Source: Aselliscus stoliczkanus (lineage: Eukaryota; Chordata; Mammalia; Chiroptera; Hipposideridae). Taken from it: a DNA stretch of 64,000 bases. Made by a program: the position numbers and the translations under genes. A model generated the notes under the pieces. The model saw nothing but the letters and a program-made list of their open reading frames with translations. It was not told where the DNA came from and did not search any database. Of the stretch, positions 12,002 to 24,724 are shown one piece after another; positions within the stretch are counted from its first letter, which is position 1; every line of letters starts with the position of its first letter. The DNA lies in the NCBI GenBank assembly GCA_033961575.1, contig CM066727.1, positions 118,470,434 through 118,534,433 on the forward strand. The letters run 5' to 3'.

Positions 12002-12487
12002 ATTTTTTCCCCCTTCACTATGTCTATTCTCTTTCTTCTTGATCTTTCTCTCTCTTTCCCTTTTCCTTGCTCTCCTCCCCTCCTCCTCTGCCTGTCTCCT
12101 CTCTTCACTGGTACGGTCTTCCATATATGTTGAATGTGTGTTGATGTTCCCTCTTATTGACTTAACAACTAGGTAAATTTATCTACCACATAAAGTGGCC
12201 AGATTTAACAAATAAAAACACATGACCCCCAGGTCAATTTGAATTTCACATAGACAGTGAATAATATTCGGGATATACTTATGCTAAAAAAAGTTATTTG
12301 TTGTTTTTTTTCCTGAAATTTAAATTTATCTGGCATCTGATATTGTATTTAGCAGCCCTACCCCCAGCTAACTGTAGCTCAGTATGGGCCCCAAACGTTT
12401 GTCGTGTGAGTCAGAGGCTTTTGGAAATAAAAGGATGTCCCATACCTACTCTATGCTAAACTTTGTGACTCTATTATTATTATTTTT

Positions 12488-12986
12488 TTTAAAGATTTTA
12501 TTGGGGAACTAAGGGAAGGGAACAGTGTTGGGGAATTGGGGGAGGGGACCAGCCAAGTTGTTGTTCTTCAATCTTCGCTGTGGAGGGCGCCCGTCATCAT
12601 CTGGCTTCCCGTCGTCGGCAGCTCGTGGCCTCTGAGCTCAAGGTGCTGTGTTTAATCTTAGTTGTGGGTGGGTGTAGCCACCATTCCATGCAGGAGTCGA
12701 ACCAGCAGCCTTGTTGTTAAGAGCACACGCTCTATCCTCTGAGCTCTCCGGGTGGCAGCTCAGCTCAAGGTGCCGAGTTCAGTCTTTAGTTGTGGGTAGC
12801 CCACCATCGAACAAGCAATCCTGTTGTTACACCAGCTGAGCCATCCTGCCACTTGTTGGCAGCTCAGTGACAGCTCAGTTAGGGCGCAGCGTTCACTGAC
12901 CCACGTGGGAATCCAACTGGTGGCCCTATTGCTCAGAGCACGCTGTCTAAGCCAACTCGTAACCAACTGAGCCACTCGGCCGGCCC
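12488..12986 (-). mobile_element. trimeric tRNA-like SINE (family B)
   Basis: Read on the minus strand, a head GGCCGGCCGAGTGGCTCAGT is followed by three tRNA-like units. Each has an A-box-like GxTCAGxxG and a B-box-like GTTCGA/GGATTCC segment. The tail (AACAACTTGGCTGG, AATAAAATCTTT) is shared with family A. Flanking direct repeats are CTATTATTATTATTTTT (12471-12487 and 12987-13003). Confidence 0.85.
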
Positions 12987-13003
12987 CTATTATTATTATT
13001 TTT

Positions 13004-14300
13004 AAAAGGTGAGTAACCAGTATTCCCTGAACACCGCAGACAGCAGAGAGTTTCTGGCCTCTTGTTTTTTTTATATTATATCTACATCATCAAGGAGCTT
13101 TCTTGGAAGGCAGCTGGCCTTCTTAGGGCATACCCAAGCCCACCAGCACTGGTCCACTGGTCCACTCCAGGGACTGGGGAGGGCTGTCTTGGCAGAGCAG
13201 AGGGTTTCAGGGTAGTCAGATTTCAACAGGTCTGTCAGGCCACTGTGAGGGAAATGTTTACATGGGAGTGGGGGTGGGGGAGAAGGAGGGTGTCTTTCAG
13301 CATCACATTTTTGCTTCTTATTTGCTACATCTTCTGAATGACTGGGGGATGGGGTGGGGTGGGGTAGCAAAAAGTACTCCCCATTTCTGATGCCTCTTGG
13401 CCCTCTTCGGGAGTGAACCTTATAAGAGAAGGAGCGATGGCACACGCTTCTAAATGACGCTGAGGTGGGTCGCTGCTGACAGTGAATTCTTAGCCTCCCA
13501 GCCTGATGGCCTCCCTGCCTGCTGGTGTCTGAACTAACACAACCAGCATGTGAAGCTCACAGAGCTACATAAAGTTGGCAGGGCCTAGGGCCTTCTGCAA
13601 GGCATAGCCATCTCTCTTCTGCACTGAGAACCTTTTCAAATGGCTCCAGGAGCTGCCGAGCTCCAAAGCCCAGCGAGCACAGCTCCCCTTCCCCAAGGCA
13701 CTGACAGGGCCTGCAGCCAAGCATTGCCGTTCCTCAGTGGTGCACTCCAGGCCGGGCTTTCTGTCCTCCCTACTGGAGGCCTGCCATCCTTATTGAGTGT
13801 ATTTCCAAGAAAGCAGTTGACAGGCTTGGCAGTGTTATTCCTGGAAATGTTCAATAGGCCATCTTCTGGCAGGGGCTGCCACTGACGGATGGGTCGGAAG
13901 GGGAGACTGTGTGCTCCGTGCCATCTCTGCCCAAGCCTATTCCCAGGTGCCTCTAAGCAACAGCCATCCTGAATACCACGGGCTGTCAGCTGGCGGGGGC
14001 TGTGGGCCTCTGTGGAACTCTCTTTCTCCCTGGCAGGGAGGCTGTCCGCGGGCTTGCTGCTAACTAAAGACAGGCGCCCTCTGACTATAAACTTTAAAAC
14101 GCATCAGCTGCGCCTGATGTGTTGCATGTCCCACGGTCAGCTCGGCAGGGGACACTTGGCCACTGACAAAGGGCATTCTAGACAACAGATTTAACTCTTG
14201 GGGCTGCCATGGGACAGAGGCCAAGCCTGTTGCTGGGCAGAGGAGCTGCAGGCCACTCTTGGAGGTTGCAATTGCCCTGGGATGCAGAGCACAGTGGGGA
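13004..14300. other. no gene recognised
   Basis: Relatively GC-rich unique sequence. The 124-codon minus-strand ORF at 13071-13445 contains a low-complexity proline/histidine stretch and no domain. Confidence 0.55.
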
Positions 14301-14305
14301 CCACG

Positions 14306-14517
14306 GCTTCTCAGCCTCAGCACTATTGAGAGTGCCTTTGTGTTGGGGCTGTCTGTGCAGTCTAGGATGTTTAGCAGCATCTGGGCCTCGACCCACTGGA
14401 TGCCAATAGCACCACTACTGGCTCCCCCTCCCCCAACTGTGACAACCAAAAATCCCTCCAGACATTGCCAAATGTCCCCTGGAAAGCCAAGGCACTTTAT
14501 GTCGAGAGCCACTGATA
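14306..14517 (-). mobile_element. MER5A-like hAT DNA transposon
   Basis: CAGCACTATTGAGAGTGCC, TAGGATGTTTAGCAGCATCT, TGTGACAACCAAAAATCCCT and CATTGCCAAATGTCCCCTGG are diagnostic of reversed MER5A. This and the neighbouring MIR explain the 205-codon minus-strand ORF. Confidence 0.88.
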
Positions 14518-14564
14518 CAGAGAAAAAGAGATGGGGTCCTTCCCCTTCCCCAGGGAGGGGAAGA

Positions 14565-14745
14565 CAGAATTTCAGAATTTGGTCTCCAGTTGAGCTGTGT
14601 GATGCCAGGCAAGTGACAATATCCTTGGGCCTCAGTTTCCTTATCTCTAAAATGGAAGAAAGAGAAGGGAAAATCAAGGGAGTATGGAGAGTAGTTGAGA
14701 TAATGCATGGTTTGCACTTTTTAGAGGTATCAAAGCACCAATAAA
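14565..14745 (+). mobile_element. MIR
   Basis: GGGCCTCAGTTTCCTTATCT and CTCTAAAATGGAAGAAAG, then GTTGAGATAATGCATGG. Confidence 0.85.
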
Positions 14746-14749
14746 ACAG

Positions 14750-16250
14750 TGTAGCAGGAGGTTATCTAATGCTTGAATCTTTCCCTACCTCAGAGGGCCT
14801 GGCTCCCTATGAAAGGAGAAAACAGCTGAATATTTATAAAATTCCCAAGACTCTTAAATTAAAATGAACAAATGTTTTAGAAAGCGTTTCTGTTTATTTC
14901 TTTTTTTCAATCAAACAAGATTATGCTGTGACTGCCTGAGGTTAATGAGCATAATTTCCTCCTGTCTTCCTTGAAAAAGGTTTTGTATTTTTTCTTTTAT
15001 CAACAAGCTGGCAGTTATATCCCTCCAGTAAAAGAATAGAAAGAAAGGAATGGAAGGGGGTCCCCCACTATTTCCTTTACAAAATTAGTGTCTTGATCTT
15101 TATCATTAGTCACAAAAACTGACAAATGAAACTCCATAGGTCTATGGAAAGACACTGTTGCTTTAAATGAGCTTTGCTGTTATATAATTCTCTGGCTCAC
15201 TTCACCCCTCCCGCTTTCAAGGAACCATAAAGAAATCTTTAAAGGCTAGTATTTCCCCTGTTCACACTGGCAGAAATACATAAAGGAAATGAGTAACCTG
15301 AGCCCCCTTAAAGGTAAAAAGGAAGAGCTGAGTCCTTGAGTACAAGGTTACGCGTGTCCCCCGGTCTTGGGGTCCTTGTGAAGATCCAAGCAGCCATGGC
15401 CCTTCCTTTGTGGCTGTGTTCACTGGAAAATTCAAGGACACATTTGCTTTGGGAAACAGGACACTGTGATTAATCAAAGAAAACAAAAACAGCTTCGCTT
15501 TCCATAAGGGCTAGTCCAATGTCTTTTCTAGGAAAAACCCTGATCAGGCTGTTCCTTCTATTTCCCTAAAGGATAACAGTGGGGTGTAAGGGGTTGGGAG
15601 GTGCGTGAGGAGGTGGCCACAGAAGGTTATTCCCAAACAGTCCTTTGCCTGAAAAGGCTTTGTTATGCTAACTCGCTCCCAGCACTGAGCATCCGCAAAG
15701 AGCAAGGGCCCCCGTAGAAGACATTAGATGTCCTCTATCCGAAGTATCATAGTCCCTGCTCCGACCCAAGATTCTCAGCTGCTCCAATAGAATCATTCTG
15801 ATCAGACAGGCCTCCCAGAAGGGCAGCTGGGGGCGTGAGACTGTCTAAACTAAAGTTATGAAGAAGCGTCAGAAAACAAGACCAGGCGGCACTGTTGAGA
15901 AACTAGCTCCCGCACGGCACGCGGACCTTGTTAGCAGCAAACATAGTGTAATTCTGATGCTGGGAAAAGACGGGCAGGGCTGGGACGAAGGAGAGGAGAG
16001 TGAGGCACCACTTCTGGGGCTCAGTTTAAAGGCACCAAACAAGCCCAGCCATCAGAAAAATAATGTAAACAATAGTTTAATACAATATATTTTTTAAAAA
16101 TAAAAGTTAATGTGAAAAAAATCCATGATGAACAAAATACCAAAATTTAAAGACAAGAGCTGGTTTCATGAGCCCTGTGTGTCCCCCGTGGCCATCCCTT
16201 GACTCTGAGTGGCCTCATGGCTTTGAGGGTCTCAGTGACCAGAGGAGCCA
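14750..16250. other. unique sequence, possible conserved noncoding DNA
   Basis: About 1.5 kb without an identifiable repeat, including the AT-rich segment around 14880-15010. In a repeat-dense window such a gap may mark constrained noncoding sequence, but this was not tested. Confidence 0.3.
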
Positions 16251-16254
16251 GGAC

Positions 16255-16440
16255 GCAGAGTCAGAGACAGAAGGGTAGCTGGCGACTATGTGGCTGTCAG
16301 CACGTCCCCAGCCTCTCTGAGCTCTGGTCTTTGTTCGTAATGTGGGCTTAATATCAGCCCCACCTACCGCACAGGTGTTGTCAGGACTAAATACGATATG
16401 GTTCAGAAAGCATTTGATAAACCATAACTTATGGCATTCT
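16255..16440 (+). mobile_element. MIR
   Basis: CACAGGTGTTGTCAGGACTA and GTTCAGAAAGCATTTGATAA resemble the MIR 3' half. Confidence 0.6.
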
Positions 16441-16589
16441 GGAAATATATAACAGAAAGTATAACAATACTGATAACTATAGTAGTAGGTAATACTGGAC
16501 AGCTCTGGAAAAGGACGGAGAGGAAAGGTGGGAGGGAGGAAAGGGGTGGAGGAGTAGGGCAGGCTGTGCTGGGAAGTGGGGGGAGCTCA

Positions 16590-16760
16590 GGCTCTGGGTT
16601 CTGACCTGAACTCAAGCCTCAGCTCAGCTATTCACAACTTGCAGAGCCTCGGCCAGTTTCCAGTTTCCCTGAGCCTCAGTTTTCTCAGTCTTAAAATGGG
16701 AATAATCATGAATTCACCATGAAGTAATGTGTACACAGCATGCAGTATAGCCTGGTACAA
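16590..16760 (+). mobile_element. MIR
   Basis: CCCTGAGCCTCAGTTTTCTC and CTTAAAATGGGAATAATCAT. Confidence 0.82.
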
Positions 16761-16772
16761 ACCGGATGTTAA

Positions 16773-16832
16773 CTCCTTACACACACACACACACACACGC
16801 ACACACACACACTCACTCACTCACTCACTCAC
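16773..16832 (+). repeat. (CA)n-(CTCA)n compound microsatellite
   Basis: An ACACAC run passing into ACTC units. Confidence 0.95.
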
Positions 16833-17107
16833 CTCTCTGCACACCCACACCCACACTTCCAGCTTCTCCCATGAAGAGAAAAGAAAAATAAGGGGAGATA
16901 TGAAGAACATAAGCCAAGTTTGGGGGCGGTAAGAAAAGCGGATTTCGGGGGTGGGAAGGGGTGGAAAAGAGAGAGGAAAGGAAGGAGGAAGAAAAGGAAG
17001 AGAAGAATGTGGGGACGTTCAGGTCCAACCTAAGCTGAGTTCTCAGAGAGCAAGTCAGTTCCAGTTTCCCAGGAAGCAGCTAAAGAAAGAATCAAACTCA
17101 ACAGTGT

Positions 17108-17235
17108 ATTGAAGATATATCTGTGATGACACACATAGCTCTGATTCACTAGTTTTACCTGCTGTAAAATATTCTAGAACATGCCTCCATTTATATATCC
17201 ATTCTCCCAAGGGTGGACATTTAAGTTGTTTTAAG
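17108..17235 (-). mobile_element. L1M 3' fragment
   Basis: TATATATCCATTCTCCCAAG and GGTGGACATTTAAGTTGTTT resemble reversed L1M 3' sequence. Short and diverged. Confidence 0.5.
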
Positions 17236-17239
17236 GGGG

Positions 17240-18230
17240 CTTCGATTGTATTGGGGTTGGGTGGAAGGTATGGGCAAGTTCATCCTGTTGGTCTCTTTTT
17301 TTTCCTGTGTCTGAAATAGTCACACTCATCTAGAACTACCGATCCAGCCAGACCTCCAGGCCTGGCCTGGAAGTTCAAAGGCAAACAGGATTCCTAAAAG
17401 TACATGAAGCACATCCGTATGGAGGGTCTGAGCAGAGCAAGGCGGCTGCAGGTATCTGCCCAGGAGCCACCCTGCCTATAGGGGGACAGGGCCCCTGGCA
17501 ACTCTGCCTGCCCTGGGTGACACTGAGACTCAGCTCGCAGGCCTGAGGCTACTCAGACACACCCGCTGCCTGAGATCTTGCCCTGGCCTGGAAGCCCCAG
17601 GGCTGGGCCCCACAGGCAGTCCCAGACCCAGTACTGGGATTCTTGGAAGCCTCAGACTAGAGATGCTTCAGGGAAACCAGTTTTCTCCCTGATGAGCTGG
17701 GCTCCTCAGAATCAAATCTCTACCTTTCATAATGGTACAAAGGGGAGAACTGTGAGCTTGGGGAGCCGTGGGTCACTGTGGATCCTCTGGAACTTAGTCT
17801 GTGCATCTGCTTACTAAAGAGCAGGAGAAAGAAGTGGCAAGAGTCCAAAAGAATAAATCTTCTGAAAAACAGTTCCTGTTTACCTTTGGAATGTGTGGCT
17901 CCTTCCTTCCTCTCCTCTAGTAGATTTGTTTCTTAGAAATTATTAGCTTTGGCTATAATCAAACTCAGTCTGCATTCCCCAGCATCCACTTTCTCTGTGG
18001 GCTGATTGTGTCCCCTCAGGTAGCCTGAGGACTGAGCACTAGCCTCTAGCAGCCTGCCTGCTATATGGACAACCCACCAATCCACCACTCCGGCCTGGGA
18101 CTTAGGGCAGGGACCAGGGTGAGGCGACTAAGGCACTTCTCTTGGGCACAAAGTTTAAGAGAACACCAGAAAACTCAGTAATTGAGATAGGTAATATTTT
18201 AATGCAGTATTTTTAAAAATCAAAATTAAT
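17240..18230. other. no gene recognised
   Basis: Unique sequence with no convincing exon or repeat. Confidence 0.55.
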
Positions 18231-18237
18231 GCCAAAA

Positions 18238-18620
18238 CGTAGGCTGCGGGGCCGGCCGAGTGGCGCTGTGGTTAAGCACTGGCTTGGGAAGCCAGCGGCC
18301 CCGGTTCGGGTCCCACATCTGAGGGCCAGTGACACTGCCCTTAAAAAAAACAACAACAAACAAACAAAACGTAGGCTGCGGTGGTACTGACCGGCAGCTA
18401 GCGTGGGCTTTTGTGAGCTGCCGTGAGCGGCCGTCCAATGGCCGGAGAGCAACTGCCTCACCTGAGAAGAGCACAATGATAATACCAACATGGGCCAGTG
18501 AAGCAACATCCTCCACAACTAGACTGAAGAACAAAAGGACAGCAACTTGCCTGTTCCCCTTCTCTGATTCTCCAACGTTGTTCCCTTCTCCCAATTACCC
18601 AATAAAATCTTTTTTAAAAA
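18238..18620 (+). mobile_element. 5'-truncated long SINE, host of the nested copy
   Basis: The body and tail of the long family A SINE, split by the short SINE at 18250-18365. It ends with CCAATTACCCAATAAAATC and an A-run. Diverged flanking repeats (AATGCCAAAA / AACACCAAAA) are visible. Confidence 0.8.
18250..18365 (+). mobile_element. short SINE nested in another SINE
   Basis: The head GGCCGGCCGAGTGGCGCTGT through CACTGCCC is followed by an A-rich tail. It is flanked by AAAACGTAGGCTGCGG at 18234-18249 and 18366-18381; this duplication is itself sequence of the older host SINE. Confidence 0.9.
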
Positions 18621-19394
18621 AATTTAACACCAAAAAATTCCATGATGAACAAATATCAACATTTCAAATAAAGACGAGGTTCATGCATAAGGTCCCAAAT
18701 TGGGTTTACCTAAGAAGGGCTAAGATCAGCCTTTCATTTGTGAATCCTTGTACCATCTCAGCAAGTCAGTGAAGAGGATGTGCCTGCCACCCCAGAAATA
18801 TGCACCTACCCACAGCAGGGTGGCAGGGTTCAATCTCCACCAAACATAGCAACCCACAAGGAAACTACTTCAGTCAGATGTGCAAGTCAGACTGCACTCT
18901 AAAAATACTAAGAACTTACTATTAACGCCTTGGCAATTTGTTTCCTGGAAGCCCACATATTTTAGAATTTGTTTGCATATATTGTGAAACAAAACCTCTT
19001 TCTATGCATTTGAGAACTTTCTGAGTTTCAGTTCATTTCTTTTTTGCCAAACTGACACCGCAAACTTCAAACCCTTGTTTTGGGTCTTCTGGATTTTGTC
19101 ATAAGTTTCCCCACCCCCCACTCACTAAAAGCCCTGTTGTTAGAATCTCCTTCTGACGACAATGTTTAAAAAAAGAGCTGTCATTAAAAGTGTATCTGTG
19201 ACTGGTGTCAAGAGGTAGGAGAAGTGTGAGGCTTTTATTTTTCACTTTTAATCACTGTTTTGACTTTCCCTTTTGCCCACAGTTTCCAAACTCTGAACAA
19301 CTGGTGGAGCTATTTTAATTATTGATTTTTCTCTCATTTTCACACATAAGGTAATGATAGATTGAAAATGTGTCAGCCTCTCACTGGTGTGAGA

Positions 19395-19570
19395 CCACAG
19401 AAAGTGCAAAGACCTGGATTCAAGTCTTTGCTCATTTATAAGCTCGTGACCTTGGACAAACTACTTAACCTCTCTGAACTTCAGCTTTCTCCTCTGCAAA
19501 GCAAAAATGGCACCAGCCTCACACCTTCCTCTCTGCCTTGAGCATGGAACACTCTGCATACATGCTAAAG
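19395..19570 (+). mobile_element. MIR
   Basis: GACCTTGGACAAACTACTTA, ACCTCTCTGAACTTCAGC and CTCTGCAAAGCAAAAATGG. Confidence 0.85.
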
Positions 19571-20064
19571 TCCCTCCCAAATGGATCTGCTGTTATTAAT
19601 TAATTATGCCCGTGACCGGACAATGGTCCCTATGGAATCTCTGTGGATTGAAATGATTTTCTATGATAATAAATCTCTGTTAGCAGGAGCAATTGCCAGG
19701 CAGTCTCAATGTCCACACTCACCCAAGTGGCTAACACTTTGAAGACTCATGTTAAATAATAGGATTGTTTGCTTTCTTCCTTCCAAAGCACTACTCACAT
19801 ACTTTGCTCATTCTCAGGTTCGTGGGGAAGGGAAAACCTCTTCCCACAAAGCAAACTGAATCACGGACCTGGATGCAGAATTCAGCTGGACCACCAATCA
19901 GTGAAAACAAAATCATTTGGTGAGGGTGGATGCAATGTCCAAGGGTGGAGAGTCAAAAACTCTAGAGGCAGTAAAATATATGAAACTAGGTGCATGGCAT
20001 CTTAGTTTGACAGGTGGACATCTTATAGATTTAAATTTCAAAACACTGATTCCTTACCTTTGCC

Positions 20065-20280
20065 CAGCACCTGGACCCAGTGGGGATTTTTCACACCTCA
20101 TATCTGCTTTCATCCTTATAACCATCCTGAGATGTTAGCCAATATTATTATACCCATTTTTCAGAAGATGAAACTGAGGATAGTGTGCCTACATTGCACA
20201 AGCTTACGCAGGGTGGAACTCAGACTTAACCTACGGCTTCTGGTTCTAAAACCAGCGTTCTTTCTACCACATTCTCCAGC
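20065..20280 (-). mobile_element. MIR
   Basis: CCCATTTTTCAGAAGATGAA, ACTGAGGATAGTG and GGTTCTAAAACCAGCGTTCT. Confidence 0.82.
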
Positions 20281-20289
20281 CTCTCACAC

Positions 20290-22250
20290 AGTTGAAGAAG
20301 AGAAAGGTTCCAACCAATTTCAGAGGGAGCATATTCTCAGGAATCTCTTCTGAGTGTCACAGAGGAAAAAGCATCAGACTGGTATCAAAAACAAAAACAA
20401 AAACAAAACCTAGTCCTCCATGCCCAACGATTAACTCTTGGGATGCAGTCTACTTACCTCTGCAAAGAACAGGTATTAATGCTTGATTCCAGGTTTTTTC
20501 TTATGTTTCTATTTCTTGAATGTGTATCTTTAGTTATTTTAACATGTAATCCAAATATCTGTGACCTAGAGGAAATGCTTAAAAATAAAAATAAAAAAAT
20601 AATTGGAGTTCATCACAAGTTCAGCAGCAATTACAGTGTGTCTTTGACCTGATGTGACCACTATGGCTAAATTTAAAAGTTGAGATTTTCTTTCATTCAT
20701 GGATTCTTGGAAATTGTCCTCAGTTAACCTTGCCACATTTCACTTTCCTGAAAAATAGGGATGACCATATTTTTGTACAGAAAAAAGGAATTTTCAATTC
20801 CTTCCCCTCTGTCATGTTGCCTCTTCCTTTACCCCCTTCCTCAGTCCCAAGGGAAGAGGAGTTGCTAATCTGATTGGTGGGACCAGAGATAGACACTTGT
20901 AATTAGTCGGCAGGGTTGCTGTCTCTAGGAATGCTTCTGTCTTTGTTATTATATGCAGTTGGGTAGGCAAGTGGACTCAGCCCTCCCTCTTATTCTCCAC
21001 CTCTTCTATGCAAGTGCCTAGGGAGATAAGTCAAATGATGAGTCATCTTATTTTCTCTGTCATTTTGTCATCTTTCCTCCATGCATCCTTCTAGAGAGTA
21101 CTAAGATCCCAAGATTTAAATGCAGGAAGGAGTAACAGGTTCTCTGTAGGCCTCAAGGCCTGATTCATATGCTTCTATTCTTTTTTAATCAAAACCTATA
21201 ATGGGGGTTATTGGGTGGTGGCTCAATTAATAGAAGGTAGAACTGTCTTATTTGACTCATGCCCTCTGCATGTCTCTTTCTAGAGAACTGTGGAACTCAG
21301 TCTCCAACACAGTCCTCAGTGAGCTCCCACTCCTGGTATTCTTACCTTCTTATAGTCCCCTCTTACACCATACCAGGTGTGACCAATGAATACGAAACAA
21401 GTGATGCTACACAACTTCTGAACTAGTTATAAAAGCCTCTGTGACTTCTGTCTTGGTTGCTCTCTCTCTTGAATCATTCGCTCTGGGGAAAGCCAGCTGC
21501 CGTATCGTGAGAAGCCTCATGAAGAGGTCTCTGCGATTATGTCCTAGAACTAACCCATTCTCTTCTCTTTCTTCTTTATTAAAGCTAAATAGTATTCATA
21601 TTTTAAATGTCAGAAGTGTAGGGTTTGAAATTTCTTTCAGTAGAAGCCAAATGTAGCAATCTGTGCTAGATTTCATAGACATTTAAGATCACTGACTAAG
21701 TCTGCGTGTGAAAATAAAAGACAAGTCTAAGAAATCTCTTGAACTTAAATAGGCGTTTCTATTCTGTCTCCAAATTTGCCCTCATAATTTTAGTTCTACT
21801 GTGTACCATAAAGTAAATTCCTTCTTCATAATGGAGAATTAAATTTTTTCCCTTCTTTGTCCATATGCATAGTTATATCTAGTGCTTATCAAATTATACT
21901 TAATTAAGCTGAATATTTTGGCCCCAAAGACGTATAAATTCCAAGTCTCTTACAGTTGCCACTTTGATTCTGTTTTTATTTAATTACACAGGTCCATGAG
22001 ATCGGCAGATGCTAATTCCAGAAAATAAGTGGACCTCTAAGAAGTAAGAGAATGGCAAGGAGGCCAGTCTGACATTTTGTTTGTCTCCTGAATGTGGATA
22101 GTCAGAATTGAGCTATGATTGAGCCAAAGGTCCCAGGATACCTGTTCCCATCCTTCTGTGCATTCTGTCTCCTTCCCTCAAAGACAAAGCAGTCTTCAGA
22201 AGTTAATCAGCTGATTTATATGTAGGTACTGGAAAGTTTGAAATCTTTAA
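20290..22250. other. no gene recognised
   Basis: Mostly unassigned AT-rich sequence with the LTR-like piece at 21395-21560. Confidence 0.55.
21395..21560 (+). repeat. old LTR-like fragment, family not assigned
   Basis: TTATAAAAGCCTCTGTGACT, a CTCTCTCTCTTGAATC stretch and GGGGAAAGCCAGCTGCC resemble old MaLR-type LTR sequence that I recall only loosely. Confidence 0.3.
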
Positions 22251-22300
22251 CTCAGAAAGAGGTCAAGTTTATTTTAAAGATGATTAAGAAGAAAAATGGG

Positions 22301-22748
22301 ATTGGCTGAGTGGTGCATAGGTTAAGAGTTGGTTTGGGATGCCAGAGGCCCCAGTTCAGATCCCATATATGAGGGCCAGTGACACTGCCTCTACAGCTAA
22401 TAACAGCTCCACCTGGAGCTGGGCTGTGCAAGCCCTGGCGACTGTGTAGGCTGCAGCCCCTGCTGCAGTGGGCTGCCATAGGTTACAGCGAGTGGCTGGC
22501 AGCCAGCACAAGTGGCTGGCAGCCAGCGTGAGCTGCTAATAGTTGTGGTGAGTGACCATCCAGAGGCCAGCGACCTATCTGCCTCCTCCAGGAAGATCGC
22601 AATGACGATACCAACATGGGCCAGTGAAGCAACGTCCTGCACAACTAGACTGAAAAACAAAAAGACAGCAACTTGTCTGTTCCCCTTCTCCGATTCCCCA
22701 ACACTGTTCCCCAACCCCAATTCCCCAATAAAATCTTTTTTTAAAAAA
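22301..22748 (+). mobile_element. long tRNA-derived SINE (family A)
   Basis: Complete copy with head GGCTGAGTGGTGC, a CTACAGCTAATAACAGCTCC body and a tail with CCAATAAAATC. It is flanked by AAGAAGAAAAATGG on both sides. Confidence 0.9.
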
Positions 22749-22850
22749 AAGAAGAAAAATGGAGAGCTACCAGAAGGAAGAGGTATAAATAAACATTATA
22801 TACATCATGTATCCAAAAAAGTTCTAAAAACAGTCAAACCTCATAAAATT

Positions 22851-22851
<1 letters not shown>

Positions 22852-22882
<31 letters not shown>
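22852..22882 (+). repeat. (GT)n microsatellite
   Basis: GTGTGT run of about 14 units. Confidence 0.95.
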
Positions 22883-22889
22883 CATGCAC

Positions 22890-24720
22890 ATATGTATACA
22901 TATGGACATATATATTTAAATTATACACTTCTTTAGTGTAGGGTACAGTGTTCTCATATCTTCCTGAGATAATCTCCCAACAAGCCATCTTATCAGAACA
23001 CACAGTTCTATTTATCCAATTTCTGAGAATTAGTCTCAGGGGCTACTTCATGTGGTACATTTTAGCTACAATATAAGGCTTCTCTACTTAAATCAAATGT
23101 CCAAATTGTGATCCAGTAAGACGAACAGTACCTTCTCTCCTGCATATACCAGTGTCTGCATGTGTGGCGTGGAATATAACTTTGCTAGTGAGGAAGCCAA
23201 TTCTTTCGAAAATCTTTATCCTCTTCTTCTTCCTAGAGGATCCTGGCATTTAGATGTGCCACAAACAAAAAGAGGAGGAAAACGCTTTTTCTTGGTGTAG
23301 CAAAAGACTGATTTCCCTGTTTTTTGAATGCTTCAGAACACACATAAAACAGGACATGTCTCTAAAAGGCTCTGATCTATCTATCAGCCAGCCACAATCT
23401 TCTTTGTGTTAAAAGAGACCAACCACAGAAAATTGTTGCTGCCAAAAAAGCGCCATCGGGATCCTTTCTCACTTCCTCCTTGCAAGGGTGACTTGGGCTT
23501 TGTTAGATCATCACCAGAAGACAAAATCTCTGTTGCTTTGGGGCAGACAGGCCAATGGAGGTTTAATTTACTTTGTCACCTTGATGTGGTCACAGAGGTA
23601 TCAGAGGCTGACCGTGCAGCTACTGGTTAAAAATGATAATCATCTACAGAAAAGTACATGAACAGTGTCTTTACTTTCTTGGAACTGGGAGTTGGTTTCC
23701 TGGGATCCTCTCCTCCTAATTCCAGCTTCAAAAAAGGAGTTGCTAAATATTTAATTTGGTGTTTCCCTAAGGGTAGTGAAACAAGCAGCCTAGTGAGGGT
23801 GTTTCTTATTTTTTTTTCCTCACTGAGGGACAATTTCTGAGAGGGCAGCCTGTCCCTCAGTTTGGTTCTAACAAAAACCAATCTATTTAAACCAGTGAAA
23901 GAGAAGGGACTTATCAAGGGAAGTCAACTAGAATCAATATTGATTCTGAAAATAAGGTTTTCTGTTAAAGCTAAGGAGCAATTGAAAAGCATAAAGGGAT
24001 CTTTTGGGTCCAAAGGTGATCTGAAGACTCCACCTGGCTGGTTGGTTTCCAGACATCAGCGAGTGAAGCAAAGTTTTGTGTAGCATGTCAGCAAAAGTTC
24101 CTTCTTTACAAGCATAGATTGGGTGAGTGGAGGGGTTGGGAATGTATGGGGGATACTGGGGAAATCAAATTCTCTTCTGTTGTTATGCTCCAAAAGTAGT
24201 ACTTTCTCAACCATATTTTAAAGTCACAGTTGTTAAGGTGATCATGGAGAATATTAGAAGAAGCAGAATGAAAAAGCAAGATGGCAAGCGGCAAAGTCTC
24301 ACCCCAGGCTTGCTCTCCAATGTTTGAATCTAATGAAACTCTAATTTCCTCCCCCAATCTCCAAAAAGACTCCAATTCCAGAGCCAGAACCAGTGTAATA
24401 GTAATTGTATTTAAAGCCTTCCTTTTAGGGGTGTGGAAACCTCTTATTTTGTCCCCAGGTTATAGAGTAAGTATAAACCCGATGTTCCACGTGAAGGAAA
24501 GTAAGTTATTTCAAGGTAGTGGTCTGAGCCAACATGGCTACTTCTCCCTCCCAAATCCCAGAGATATGGGATATATGAAATAAGACTAAGTCCCAGCCAT
24601 TATCTGGAAAATGCCCGCTGAGTAGGAAATGAAGAATTGCTGGGCGGTCGCAGATTGACAGAAATACGAGAGAGCTGAGAAAGACAACTGAAGGAGGGGC
24701 TGCTGGGTAAATACTTTTCT
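22890..24720. other. no gene recognised
   Basis: Unassigned sequence. ORFs up to 100 codons lack recognisable motifs. Confidence 0.55.
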
Positions 24721-24724
24721 AGCC

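Noticed and set aside
11770..12124. Arg/Glu/Lys-rich minus-strand ORFs near the GCA repeat
   Set aside because: Driven by polypyrimidine and trinucleotide low complexity; no domain.
14060..14677. 205-codon minus-strand ORF, the longest in the window
   Set aside because: Its span is covered by MER5A and MIR sequence plus GC-rich flank. No domain, splice or start context supports it.
18250..18330. tRNA-like cloverleaf with A and B boxes
   Set aside because: A SINE head with flanking duplication and A-rich tail, not a functional tRNA gene.
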